Assembly (NCBI RefSeq): GCF_001421245.1
Contig: NZ_LMKE01000033.1
Span: 110,244 to 156,967, forward strand
Origin: Sphingomonas sp. Leaf10
Lineage (GTDB): Bacteria; Pseudomonadota; Alphaproteobacteria; Sphingomonadales; Sphingomonadaceae
Direction of reading: 5' to 3'
Length of the DNA: 46,724 nt
Position numbers and translations under genes: made by a program. Positions 1-8,262 of the stretch are shown one piece after another; the first letter of the stretch is position 1, and every line of letters starts with the position of its first letter. Under the pieces are notes generated by a model, which saw only the letters and a program-made list of their open reading frames with translations, made no database searches and was not told where the DNA came from.

Positions 1-75
1 TGGACGCCGATCAGCCCGAGTGGCCGGAAATGCGTGTAACCCTGCTGCATGGCAGCCCGCGTCCACCCTGAAAAA

Positions 76-576
76 TCAGGCGTGGCCGGCGACTTCGCCG
101 AGCGCGCCCTGCTGTTCGGCCTGCGACAGATAGAGCTGTGCGAAGTCGATCGGTTCGAGCAGCAGCGGCGGGAAGCCGCCGTCGCGCACCGCATCGGCCA
201 GCACGCGGCGGGCGAAGGGGAACAGGATGCGCGGCGCTTCGCCGAGCAGGAAGGGCTGAAGGTGTTCGGCCGGAATGTTGCGCAGCCCGAACAGGCCCGC
301 GAACGACAGGTCGACCAGATACATGACCTGATCCTCGACCTCGGCGCGTGCTTCGATCTTCAGCACGACTTCGTGGACATCGTCGCCGACCTGGTTGGCG
401 CCGATGTTGAACTGCACGTCCAGCTTGGGCTGGCCGGCGATCTGATAGACGCCCGGTGCGCTGGGATTCTCGAACGAGAGGTCCTTGACGTACTGGGTGA
501 TGACGTTGACCGACGGCTGGCTGTCGTCCCCGTTGGCAAAGGCGTCGATGCCGCCTGCGGCGTTCTGTTCGTCCAT
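76..576 (-). CDS. secB: Protein-export chaperone SecB
   Basis: This 166-residue protein is the cytoplasmic chaperone that keeps precursor proteins unfolded and hands them to SecA. The sequence has the typical SecB core: a start region with NVITQYVKDLSFENP, a strand region with KLDVQFNIGANQV and EVVLKIEARA, and the conserved C-terminal stretch with APRILFPFARRVLADAVRDGGF followed by PLLLEPIDF, all expected of the family. Length is normal for alphaproteobacterial SecB. The ATG at 576 is preceded by an AGGGA ribosome binding site. It is transcribed divergently from the Tim44-domain gene; the 178 bp between them must hold both promoters. Nothing is odd about it. It marks the housekeeping side of the window. 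Confidence 0.97.
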   Translation of the reverse strand: MDEQNAAGGIDAFANGDDSQPSVNVITQYVKDLSFENPSAPGVYQIAGQPKLDVQFNIGANQVGDDVHEVVLKIEARAEVEDQVMYLVDLSFAGLFGLRNIPAEHLQPFLLGEAPRILFPFARRVLADAVRDGGFPPLLLEPIDFAQLYLSQAEQQGALGEVAGHA

Positions 577-754
577 GTCGATCCCTGTCGGCTCGGGCGG
601 ATAGCTTTGGCGCTTCCCGCGTTAAGATGGCGCGGACTAGCAGCGGCCCGACCACGATTCAACGGGTCGACCACCCGGCGAACATATGGCCGTCACGCCG
701 TTTGTATCCGCGCTCGTTCGGTCCTATGTCCGATCGATGGAAGGAAGTGAAGGC

Positions 755-1399
755 ATGGTGGTTTTTGTCGTCCTGCTCGCAATGGTCGCTGCGTTTCTGG
801 CGATGCGGCTCTATGCCGTGTTGGGGAAGCGGACCGGTCATGAACCCTTGCCGCGGACCGCGGACGAGCGGATCGCGACGCCGCCGCTCGCGCGCCCGAT
901 CGAGGTGACGCCCGAGGCCCGCGTGCTGGGGCCGCGTCATGTCGAGAGCGGGGCCGAAAGCGGCCTGCGCGCGCTGATCGCCGCCGATCCGTCGTTCGAT
1001 GTCGCGCAATTCGTCGAAGGCGCGAAGTCGGCCTATCGCATGATCCTCGAAGCTTTCTGGAAAGGCGACGAGGCGACGCTGGAATGGCTAACCGAGCGTG
1101 ACGTACGCGAGGCATTCGCGCAGGCGATCGCCGAGCGGAACGAAGCGGGCCACGTTCTCGACAACCGGCTGGTGTCGATCGAGCGTGCGGTGGTGACCGA
1201 GGCGTCGGTCGAAGGTGGCGTTGCGCGCGTGTCGGTGCGCTTCGATGCCGATATCGCCGCGATTACGCGCGATGCCGATGGCAATATCGTTGCCGGGTCG
1301 ATGTCGGATGCGGTCGAGACGCATGACGTCTGGACGTTCCTGCGGGTGCTCAAGAGCAACGACCCGAACTGGAAGCTTGCCGATACCGACGAAGCCTGA
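755..1399 (+). CDS. Tim44-like domain membrane protein
   Basis: The protein has 214 residues from the ATG at 755, which I prefer because GGAAG lies about 8 bases upstream; ATGs at 686 and 737 lack such a site. It begins with one membrane segment (VVFVVLLAMVAAFLAM), then a charged proline-containing linker, then a Tim44/TimA-type domain of about 140 residues (FDVAQFVEGAKSAYRMILEA, later DVWTFLRV and a C-terminal NWKLADTDEA), the usual end of the family. Bacterial homologues are inner-membrane proteins whose cytosolic or periplasmic Tim44 domain resembles the mitochondrial import motor subunit; their exact job is not settled. It is followed after 5 bp by mltA, so the two are probably cotranscribed, an arrangement common in sphingomonads. 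Confidence 0.9.
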   Translation: MVVFVVLLAMVAAFLAMRLYAVLGKRTGHEPLPRTADERIATPPLARPIEVTPEARVLGPRHVESGAESGLRALIAADPSFDVAQFVEGAKSAYRMILEAFWKGDEATLEWLTERDVREAFAQAIAERNEAGHVLDNRLVSIERAVVTEASVEGGVARVSVRFDADIAAITRDADGNIVAGSMSDAVETHDVWTFLRVLKSNDPNWKLADTDEA

Positions 1400-1404
1400 C
1401 GTCG

Positions 1405-2676
1405 ATGCGCAAGGGGGGATTGGCGGCGCTTGCCGCGTTGCTGCTGGCTGGCTGTTCGAATGCGATCGTGCCGCGGGGCGTGGAGACGGCGACGTCTGCA
1501 CGCCCGCCAGCGCAGGCGCCGGCGCAGCGACCGGTGGCGGTGCGTCAGCCGACGGGGGCGGTGCCGTTGCCGCCGATCACCGGGGGCGTCGCTGTCGATG
1601 GCGCCACGACCGCGCTGGCGGCGGGGGTCGTTGCCGGGCCTTTGGTAGCATCGCTGCCGCTGACCGAGGAGTCCGCCGCGCGCGCGCTGGCGGCGTTTCG
1701 CATTTCCTGCCCGTCGCTGGTGCGGCGGACCGATCCGACCGGGCTGACGCGCGGGGCCGATTGGCAGGGGGCGTGCGATGCGGCGCGGGCCGTCGGGGCG
1801 GGGCAGGCGCGGACCTTCTTCGCGCAGTGGTTCGAAACCGCGCAGGTCGGCGACGGGAAGGCGTTCGCGACCGGCTATTACGAACCCGAAATCCATGGAT
1901 CGCGGACGCGACAGCCGGGCTATGCAACGCCGATCTATGGCGTGCCGGGCGATCTGGTCGAGGCCGATCTCGGGCTGTTCTCGACCGACCTCAAGGGCAA
2001 GCGGATCCGCGGCCGCGTCGATGGCGCCAAGTTCGTGCCCTATTACGACCGGACCGCGATCGAGGAAGGCGCGCTGGCCGGGCGTGGCCTCGAAATCGCA
2101 TGGGCGGCCGATCCGGTCGAGATGTTCTTCCTGCAGGTCCAGGGATCGGGGCGGCTGCGCCTGCCCGATGGCGGGGTGATGCGCATCGGCTATGCCGGGC
2201 AGAATGGCCGCGACTATACCGGCATCGGCAAGCTGATGCGCGACCGCGGGCTGATCGGGCCGGATCAGGCGTCGATGCAGGGGCTGATGGCGTGGCTGCG
2301 CGCAAATCCTGAACAGGGGCGCGCGGTGATGCGCGAGAATAAGAGCTTCGTGTTCTTCCGCGAACTGACTGGGCCGGGGCCGCTGGGGGCGATGGGGCTG
2401 CCGGTGACGGGCAATGCCAGCGTTGCCGCCGATGTGCGGTTCGTGCCGCTGGGCGCGCCGGTGTTCCTCTCGATGGACCGCACCGATGCCTCCGGCCTGT
2501 GGGTGGCGCAGGATACCGGCGGCGCGATCAAGGGTACCAATCGCTTCGATACCTTCTGGGGAGCGGGCGACGAGGCGCGGGCGATCGCCGGCGGCATGAG
2601 CGCGCGCGGCACGGCGTGGCTGCTGCTGCCGATCGGGACCGTCGCACGGATCGCGAGTGGCCGGCCGACGCCTTGA
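1405..2676 (+). CDS. mltA: Membrane-bound lytic murein transglycosylase A
   Basis: A 423-residue outer-membrane lipoprotein that cleaves peptidoglycan glycan strands with formation of 1,6-anhydromuramic acid. A short lipoprotein signal ends in the lipobox LLAGC, followed by a proline-rich linker to about residue 75. The MltA domain follows (GYYEPEIHGSR, KFVPYYDR, the insertion barrel with FFLQVQGSGRL), then the 3D domain with VAQDTGGAIKG and FDTFWG; the aspartate in AQDTGGAI corresponds to the catalytic acid of E. coli MltA. Length is typical. It starts 5 bp after the Tim44-domain gene and its stop overlaps the Smr gene, forming a compact three-gene unit. Confidence 0.96.
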   Translation: MRKGGLAALAALLLAGCSNAIVPRGVETATSARPPAQAPAQRPVAVRQPTGAVPLPPITGGVAVDGATTALAAGVVAGPLVASLPLTEESAARALAAFRISCPSLVRRTDPTGLTRGADWQGACDAARAVGAGQARTFFAQWFETAQVGDGKAFATGYYEPEIHGSRTRQPGYATPIYGVPGDLVEADLGLFSTDLKGKRIRGRVDGAKFVPYYDRTAIEEGALAGRGLEIAWAADPVEMFFLQVQGSGRLRLPDGGVMRIGYAGQNGRDYTGIGKLMRDRGLIGPDQASMQGLMAWLRANPEQGRAVMRENKSFVFFRELTGPGPLGAMGLPVTGNASVAADVRFVPLGAPVFLSMDRTDASGLWVAQDTGGAIKGTNRFDTFWGAGDEARAIAGGMSARGTAWLLLPIGTVARIASGRPTP

Positions 2677-3199
2677 TCCGGGCGAGGCGGCGCTGTGGGC
2701 GCGGGTCGTCGCGGCGGTAAAGCCGCTGCACGGCGCGCGACCGGTCGCCCCCCTCGCGCCGCTCGAACCGCATGGTGCGCCGAAGCCCAAGCCGGTGCGG
2801 GCCGTCCCGGCACCGGTCGCCAAGCCGGCCCGTGCCGCCCGTACGCCGGGTGATACGCTCGATGCCGGCTGGGATCGGCGGCTGGCGCGAGGACTGGTCA
2901 GTCCCGACGCGACGATCGATCTGCACGGCCACACGCTGGCATCCGCCCATGCGCGACTCGATCAGGAACTGGGGCGGGCGATCGCGCGGGGCGACCGCGT
3001 ATTGCTGGTCGTGACCGGGCGTCCGCCGCGTCCCGAGTCCGAACGACCCCATGCGCGCGGTGCGATTCGTGCGGCGATCGGCGACTGGATCGCTGCAGGA
3101 CGGCATATCGACCGCATCGCATCCATACGCGGTGCGCATCCACGGCACGGCGGCGGCGGTGCCCTCTACCTTATTTTGCGGCGCAACCGAACGCCGTAG
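2657..3199 (+). CDS. Smr/MutS2-type small endonuclease-domain protein
   Basis: A 180-residue protein starting at a GTG (2657) that overlaps the last 20 bases of mltA, so it is probably translationally coupled. The N-terminal third is basic and proline/alanine rich. The C-terminal half is an Smr domain: DATIDLHGHTLASAHARLDQ holds the DLHG signature, then a strand with VLLVVTGRPPR and a C-terminal HPRHGGGGALYLILRR, where GGGA matches the GxGA motif. Smr domains are nucleic-acid nicking endonucleases or RNA-binding modules; the physiological target of this stand-alone form is unknown. The mltA-smr pairing is frequent in sphingomonads. No transcription terminator is obvious directly behind it. 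Confidence 0.9.
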   Translation: MAGRRLDPGEAALWARVVAAVKPLHGARPVAPLAPLEPHGAPKPKPVRAVPAPVAKPARAARTPGDTLDAGWDRRLARGLVSPDATIDLHGHTLASAHARLDQELGRAIARGDRVLLVVTGRPPRPESERPHARGAIRAAIGDWIAAGRHIDRIASIRGAHPRHGGGGALYLILRRNRTP

Positions 3200-3592
3200 G
3201 AACCGCTTTCGGCCGCCGGAAGAGGTGCCGCCGGACCGGCCATGTCAACCGCCGGAATCTGAGTTAGATCGCGGTTCGGAACGCTTCCGTATCAAAACAG
3301 GTTCGGGGCGCGGGAACCAGTCGTCGGATCAATGGGTTGGTCCCGATTTGATACATTTTTGCCGCACTTGTGCTGTCCCGCAGCGGGACGTATGTAAATC
3401 TATGTCTCTGACCGGGAACGAAATGGTTACTCGACAGTAAATGCGGTGCTCGTCGGGTAGACGTTGCTGAACCGGGGGAAGGCATTCGAAAAACCTATTT
3501 CCTGCCAGTGCGCGGAAAAAGGGGGACTGCATGGTGCAGGGGGTCGATTGTCGGCCACCGCGCACCTCCCGGGCAACAAGGAGGATTATTTT
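3200..3592 (+). promoter_or_regulatory. Long leader of the first small module protein
   Basis: These 393 bases carry no convincing gene. They hold a palindrome (3375-3389) inside a possible promoter spacer, and a very good ribosome binding site AAGGAGG at 3578-3584, eight bases before the ATG at 3593. A 29-codon reading frame with its own AGGGGG site begins at ATG 3531 and runs in another frame past the start of the main gene to 3620; it could modulate translation, or be chance. If transcription starts near 3400, the 5' untranslated region is almost 200 bases, long for this kind of genome. Confidence 0.45.
3368..3396 (+). promoter_or_regulatory. Candidate promoter with palindromic operator
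   Basis: TTGTGC (3368-3373) and TATGTA (3391-3396) are separated by exactly 17 bp and could be -35 and -10 boxes. The spacer contains the perfect inverted repeat GTCCCGC-A-GCGGGAC (3375-3389), well placed for a regulator dimer. A close relative of this palindrome next to GGCACAA (TTGTGCC on the other strand) occurs upstream of the protease operon at 26936-26971. Assignment is by eye only. Confidence 0.4.
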
Positions 3593-4378
3593 ATGGCATT
3601 CGGTAACAACAGTGTTCTGATCTCAACCGCGACGCAACGCGACGTCGAAGCGAACGGCACCAACGACATCCTGGATGCCGGCAACGGCGCGAACGCGTTC
3701 GTGATCGCCAACGGCAACGTCGGCAACGACCAGTTCACCAACTGGGGTTCGAACGATTCGATCATCAACAACCGTCAGATCTTTGACGGCAATGGCGATG
3801 GCTTCATCCAGTTCGGCTCGAACGGCGTGCTCGACATCGATCGTACCAGCCGTCGCAATGCCGGCCAGGATCAGCTGCAGCTGACCGGCGCCAATGCCGA
3901 CATCACCGAGCTGCGCTATCTGGGCAGCAAGAACGGTGGTTTCGTCTATGCCGACTCGGCGACGCTGAAGAACCTGTGGGAGCCCTTCGGCCGCGCCAAC
4001 GTGATCGAAGGCACCGTCGGCGACAACACGTTCGACATGTCGGGCGGCTCCAAGGTACTGTTCCATGACAACGCGCTGGGTCTCAACCTGGGCGGCGACA
4101 CCATCAACAACTTCGGCAGCGACGATCTGCTCGTGACCACGTCGATGATCTTCGACAGCGACATGAACCAGACCGTCACCTTCGGCCAGAACAACGTTCT
4201 CGACATTTCGGGTTCGGAAGGTCCGGCAGCGACCGATCCGCAGGGCGGCCCGGGCGGCCAGCTGGACTTCACCAGCCAGACCTCTGTCACCTATCTGGGT
4301 TCGAACCAGATCAACGGCGTAACCTATTATTACTATGGTACCGCCGATTCGACCTTCGATCCGACCCCGAGCGCGTAA
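3593..4378 (+). CDS. Small secreted protein, two tandem EF-loop modules
   Basis: A 261-residue acidic, Asn/Gly-rich, cysteine-free protein without a Sec signal peptide, all typical of T1SS substrates. I do not recognise it as a named family. It consists almost wholly of two copies of one module: residues about 35-121 and 146-250. Each has a NFG-x-x-D hinge, a (I/L)FD loop, FG-x-N-x-VLDI, and an ELRYLG or VTYLG strand. Copy 1 has a complete EF-hand-like loop (IFDGNGDGFI, D65-I72); copy 2 is degenerate (FDSDMNQT). It ends NGVTYYYYG plus 12 residues, a tail shared with four other proteins here. A strong AAGGAGG site and a strong terminator suggest high expression. It is roughly half identical by eye to the protein at 27547. 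I infer an extracellular matrix or surface protein. Confidence 0.85.
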   Translation: MAFGNNSVLISTATQRDVEANGTNDILDAGNGANAFVIANGNVGNDQFTNWGSNDSIINNRQIFDGNGDGFIQFGSNGVLDIDRTSRRNAGQDQLQLTGANADITELRYLGSKNGGFVYADSATLKNLWEPFGRANVIEGTVGDNTFDMSGGSKVLFHDNALGLNLGGDTINNFGSDDLLVTTSMIFDSDMNQTVTFGQNNVLDISGSEGPAATDPQGGPGGQLDFTSQTSVTYLGSNQINGVTYYYYGTADSTFDPTPSA

Positions 4379-4401
4379 GCACTCGCATCGCGATCCATGG
4401 A

Positions 4402-4430
4402 AAGCCCGGCACGAAAGTGCCGGGCTTTTT
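4402..4430 (+). terminator. Rho-independent terminator
   Basis: An 11-bp stem (4402-4412 with 4417-4427) closed by a GAAA tetraloop is followed by a T run to 4430, directly behind the small module protein. The stem is symmetric, so it may also serve the convergent DnaJ-domain gene. Confidence 0.9.
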
Positions 4431-4872
4431 ATCGTTGGGGCTGCGCGGCAACGGCCGCAATCGCCCTACCGTCGCCATGATCGCGTTGATAGGCGCGCAG
4501 ATCGGGCGCCAAGAGATACGCGACCAGCACGATGGCGATCGCCGCCGCCGCGGTATCGCGTACCAGCATCGCCAGGTTTCGCTGCCGCGTCTGCGCAATG
4601 CGATCCGCCGTCCGGCGCGTGGCCTGTCGCCGTTCGGCACCCGGCGGGATCGGTCGCCGGTCGCTGCGCCGGTCGACCATCCGGCGGCGTTCGGGATCGG
4701 ACAGGGTGCGATAGGCGCTGATGATCGCCGCGGCCCGGTCCGCCGCATCGGCATCGCGCGAACGATCGGGATGCGACCGCGCGATCATCCGGCGAAAGGC
4801 GCGCTTGATCTGTTCCGCATCCGCCCCACGATCGATATCCAGTACCGTATAGGGATCGGCAGTATCGGTCAT
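4429..4872 (-). CDS. DnaJ-domain membrane protein
   Basis: A 147-residue protein with an N-terminal J domain (PYTVLDIDRGADAEQIKRAF, then the HPD signature in RSHPDRS, and AYRTLSDPERR) covering about residues 6-68. A very arginine-rich linker follows, and then one membrane segment (AAAAIAIVLVAYLLA) near residue 115. There is no zinc-finger or substrate-binding domain, so it is a J-domain cochaperone of type III, expected to recruit DnaK to a membrane site with the J domain in the cytoplasm. A GAGGCGGGA site supports the ATG at 4872. It points against its neighbours and shares the terminator at 4402-4430. The client is unknown; location beside the EPS genes may be coincidence. Confidence 0.88.
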   Translation of the reverse strand: MTDTADPYTVLDIDRGADAEQIKRAFRRMIARSHPDRSRDADAADRAAAIISAYRTLSDPERRRMVDRRSDRRPIPPGAERRQATRRTADRIAQTRQRNLAMLVRDTAAAAIAIVLVAYLLAPDLRAYQRDHGDGRAIAAVAAQPQR

Positions 4873-4995
4873 CGTCCCGCCTCGATTGACTATCCGTCGA
4901 CGCCATTGCTACGAGCGCGGTTGCGGGGCGGTTGAGCGATAGGCTTAGCGCCGGGTTCACCATAGTGCGCACAGTGCCAACCCGACGGAGCGAGA

Positions 4996-5733
4996 ATGAC
5001 CGAGCAAACCAGCAGGATCGGCCCGGTCGATATAGCGGTCCTCACCTTTGACGAAGCGGTTGCGGCGGTCGACGCACGGATCGACGCCGCCGATGGTGCC
5101 AGTGTCACCTTCTGCAACGCGCACAGCGTCAATCTGGCGCGCACCGACCGGCAACTGGTCGATGCCTATGCCGACAGCCTGGTGCTGAACGACGGGATCG
5201 GCGTCGATATGGCGCGCAAGCTGCTATACGGCGCGCCGTTCCCGGCGAACGTCAACGGCAGCGACTTCATCCCGGTCTTTTTCGAACGAAGCCGGCATGA
5301 CCTGCGCCTGTTCCTGCTGGGCAGCCGCCCGGGCATCGCCGCGCAGGCGGGCGAGATCATCGCGGGGCGCTATCCGCGCCATCAGGTCGTCGGCGTGCGC
5401 GACGGCTATTTCAAGCCGGCGGACGAACCGGCGCTGGTCGAGGAAATTGCGCGGTCGGGCGCCAACCTGCTGGTGATCGGCATGGGCCAGCCGCGACAGG
5501 AAATCTTCGCCGCACGCCACGCAAAGCGGATCGGCATGGCATCGATGAGCGTCGGCGCGTTCCTCGACTTCACGTCGGGAGCGATTCCGCGCGCACCCAA
5601 TTGGCTGCGCGCGGTCCGGCTGGAATGGCTGTACCGGCTGGGGCTGGAGCCGAAGCGGATGTTCAACCGCTATGTGCTGGGCAATCCACGCTTCTTGTAC
5701 GGCGTCCTAAAGGATCGCAAGCGTAACAATTAA
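4996..5733 (+). CDS. WecG/TagA/GumM family glycosyltransferase (GT26)
   Basis: A 245-residue GT26 transferase. The family motifs are present: TFCNAHSVNLARTD, the segment LVLNDGIGVDMARKLL, FIPVFFERS, LRLFLLGSRPG, NLLVIGMGQPRQE with the conserved GxPxQE, and the C-terminal PNWLRAVRLEWLYRLGLEPKRM, all diagnostic. In xanthan and acetan synthesis this family (GumM) adds the second backbone glucose to undecaprenyl-PP-glucose on the cytoplasmic membrane face, giving the cellobiose unit. Together with the GumD-, GumH- and GumK-like genes here it fits that role; in other pathways the family transfers ManNAcA or GlcA, so the sugar is inferred from context. It starts at ATG 4996 and is followed 106 bp later by the GH5-RTX gene. 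Confidence 0.92.
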   Translation: MTEQTSRIGPVDIAVLTFDEAVAAVDARIDAADGASVTFCNAHSVNLARTDRQLVDAYADSLVLNDGIGVDMARKLLYGAPFPANVNGSDFIPVFFERSRHDLRLFLLGSRPGIAAQAGEIIAGRYPRHQVVGVRDGYFKPADEPALVEEIARSGANLLVIGMGQPRQEIFAARHAKRIGMASMSVGAFLDFTSGAIPRAPNWLRAVRLEWLYRLGLEPKRMFNRYVLGNPRFLYGVLKDRKRNN

Positions 5734-5839
5734 ATGATGATGAACGGCGCGTTAGCCCAGTCGCGCAACCGAATATCGACAGGCCAGACTGCATAAAGCC
5801 CGGGAAGGTCGCACTATTGCGACGGCTGCGGGGTCTGTA

Positions 5840-7990
5840 ATGCTTGGTATCAACCTGTCCGGTGCGGAGTTCGGCAAGGGCGACCGCTATGGCTACGACT
5901 ATATCTACCCTTCGCTGAAGGATTTGTCCTTCTATGCGCAAAAGGGGATCGAGCTTGTTCGTCTTCCCGTAAAGTGGGAACGGATGCAGGACAAGCTGGG
6001 CGGTGCGCTGGACGAACAGGAACTCGGCCGGCTGCTCAAGTTCCTCGATAATGCCCAGAGCCTGGGCATGAAAGTCATCATCGATGTCCATAATTACGGC
6101 CGCTTCGCCGGGAAGGCGATCGGTACCGGCGACGTGACGGTCGAGAAGTTCGCCGATTTCTGGTCGAAGCTGGCCGATGCGGTCGGCGACAAGCCGGCGG
6201 TGTACGGCTACGACCTGATGAACGAACCGCACAACATGCCGAACAAGACGGTATGGCCGGCGGCGGCGCAGGCGGCGGTCGATGCGATCCGCACGCTGGG
6301 CGACAAGACCACGATCTTCGTCGAGGGCGAAAGCTGGGCCAATGCGACCAATTGGGGAGCGCACAACCCCAATCTGGATATCAAGGACCCGGCGGACAAC
6401 ATCGTCTACGAAGCGCATCTCTATCTCGATAAGAACCAGTCGGGCACCTATGCCGGCAATTACGACCAGGAAGGCGCCACCGCCGATGTCGGCGTGAAGC
6501 GGTTGCAGGCGTTCGTGAAATGGCTGGAAGAGAAGGGCGCGCGCGGCTTCATCGGCGAATTCGGCGTACCGTCGGACGACCCGCGCTGGCAGGTCGCGCT
6601 CGACAACATGTTGCAGGCGATGAACGATTACGGCCTGTCGGGCACCTATTGGGGCGCAGGCAAGTGGTTCAACGGCTATAATGTCGGCCTGCTCGACAAG
6701 AACGGCAACGGCAAGGCGTCGCTCGACACGCTGCTGAAGAACCTGGCGGACGGCAACGACGTCGGCTTGGCCCAATTGTGGGCGCCCGATCCGGTCTCCA
6801 CCGGCACGGCGGTCAATTCGGCGTCGTCGGCTCCGCGCGTCGGCAGCGCGGCCAACCACGACATCGTCGATTTCTCGACGGCGACCGCAGGTGTCACCGT
6901 CAAGCTCGACGGCGTGAAATATGTCTCGATCGAGGAAGTCGTCGGCAGCGCCTTCAACGACGTGCTGATCGGCGACAGCGCCGCCAACACGCTGATCGGC
7001 GGCAAGGGCAACGACGTGCTCGACGGCGGCGCGGGCGCGGACATCCTGACCGGCGGGCTGGGCAACGACGTCTATTATGTCGACAACGCCCGGGACGTGC
7101 TGACCGAGCGGGTCGGCGAGGGGCATGACGTGGTCCACGCCACCGTCGACTGGGTATTGGGCACGTCGTTCGAGGATCTGAAGCTCGACGGGTCGGCCAT
7201 CAGCGGCACCGGCAACAAGCTCGACAACCTCATCGTCGGCAACGCGATGGCCAATATCCTGAGCGGCGGTTGGGGCGATGACGTGCTCGACGGCCTGACC
7301 GGCGCGGACCGGATGCTCGGCGGCACCGGCAACGACACTTATTATGTCGACAATATCGGCGACCAGACGATCGAAGGGTTCAAGGAAGGCAATGACACGG
7401 TCATCTCGGTGATCGACTGGACGCTGGGTTCGAACGTCGAGAACCTGACGCTGATTGGTGGTGCCCTGCGGGGTACCGGCAACAGCAGCAGCAACCGTCT
7501 GACCGCCAATGACTCGGGCAACTTCCTGTACGGATTGAAGGGCAATGACGTGCTGACCGGCGGCGCCGGCAAGGACTGGCTGGAGGGCGGCGAAGGCAAT
7601 GACGAACTGATCGGTGGTGCCGGTGACGACATCCTGATCGGCGGCGCGCATCGCGATACGCTGACCGGTGGCGAAGGCCGCGACACGTTCCGCTATACCG
7701 CCGTCAGCGAGTCCAAGGGCGGCGACATGGACCGCATCCTCGATTTCACGAAGGGCCAGGACGTTATCGATCTTTCGTTGATCGACGCCAACCGTAACGC
7801 GTCGGGCAACCAGGCGATGACGTTCATCGGAACGGGCGAGTTCACGCGGAAGGCAGGCCAGCTTCGCTACGAACTGCGCGACGATTACACGCTGATCGAG
7901 GCCGATGTGAACGGCGACGGCAAGGCCGATTTCGGCATCCGTCTGGAAGAATTCCACTACAAGCTGGCGGCCAGCGACTTCATCCTCTGA
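5840..7990 (+). CDS. Secreted GH5 endoglucanase with RTX repeats
   Basis: A 716-residue two-part enzyme. Residues 1-310 are a glycoside hydrolase family 5 barrel; E129 in DLMNEPHN is the predicted acid/base and E240 in GFIGEFGVPSDD the nucleophile. Such enzymes cut beta-1,4-glucans. From about residue 370 come RTX nonapeptides (GGKGNDVLDGG, GGAGKDWLEGG, GGEGNDELIGG) that bind calcium, with two intervening beta-rich segments. It ends in a serralysin-type tail with DFIL, an established T1SS signal type. There is no Sec signal and no cysteine. The first residues, GINLSGAE, recur as GVNLSGAE in the lipoprotein GH5 at 17952. Expected to be extracellular, trimming or releasing the glucan-backbone EPS. 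The ribosome binding site before ATG 5840 is weak. Confidence 0.93.
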   Translation: MLGINLSGAEFGKGDRYGYDYIYPSLKDLSFYAQKGIELVRLPVKWERMQDKLGGALDEQELGRLLKFLDNAQSLGMKVIIDVHNYGRFAGKAIGTGDVTVEKFADFWSKLADAVGDKPAVYGYDLMNEPHNMPNKTVWPAAAQAAVDAIRTLGDKTTIFVEGESWANATNWGAHNPNLDIKDPADNIVYEAHLYLDKNQSGTYAGNYDQEGATADVGVKRLQAFVKWLEEKGARGFIGEFGVPSDDPRWQVALDNMLQAMNDYGLSGTYWGAGKWFNGYNVGLLDKNGNGKASLDTLLKNLADGNDVGLAQLWAPDPVSTGTAVNSASSAPRVGSAANHDIVDFSTATAGVTVKLDGVKYVSIEEVVGSAFNDVLIGDSAANTLIGGKGNDVLDGGAGADILTGGLGNDVYYVDNARDVLTERVGEGHDVVHATVDWVLGTSFEDLKLDGSAISGTGNKLDNLIVGNAMANILSGGWGDDVLDGLTGADRMLGGTGNDTYYVDNIGDQTIEGFKEGNDTVISVIDWTLGSNVENLTLIGGALRGTGNSSSNRLTANDSGNFLYGLKGNDVLTGGAGKDWLEGGEGNDELIGGAGDDILIGGAHRDTLTGGEGRDTFRYTAVSESKGGDMDRILDFTKGQDVIDLSLIDANRNASGNQAMTFIGTGEFTRKAGQLRYELRDDYTLIEADVNGDGKADFGIRLEEFHYKLAASDFIL

Positions 7991-8015
7991 CCAGCGGGTA
8001 TCGCCGGCGCGGTGC

Positions 8016-8050
8016 GACCGTCCGTCCCGATAAAGGGCGGGCGGTCTTGT
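8016..8050 (+). terminator. Terminator-like hairpin after GH5-RTX
   Basis: A 12-bp GC-rich stem with two G-T pairs (8016-8027 with 8035-8046) and a short loop is followed by a few Ts. It lies 25 bp behind the GH5-RTX stop codon. Confidence 0.6.
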
Positions 8051-8262
8051 CGCGTCGGTGCGGCCGTCGCATCGGCGTGCGAGGAAGCGGTGGACCCGCC
8101 CCGTCCGAAACGTTAACCCACGGGTAAATTCGGCATCCTATACATGTCGTTGTTCCGCCAATTGCGGTGTGGCTGCCCTGACATTCGGGGGCAGACTTCG
8201 CGCCGCCGATGCCCTACGATCCCCGTCAGGACGGTCGCCATGGGACGATAAAGGGAAAGCGA

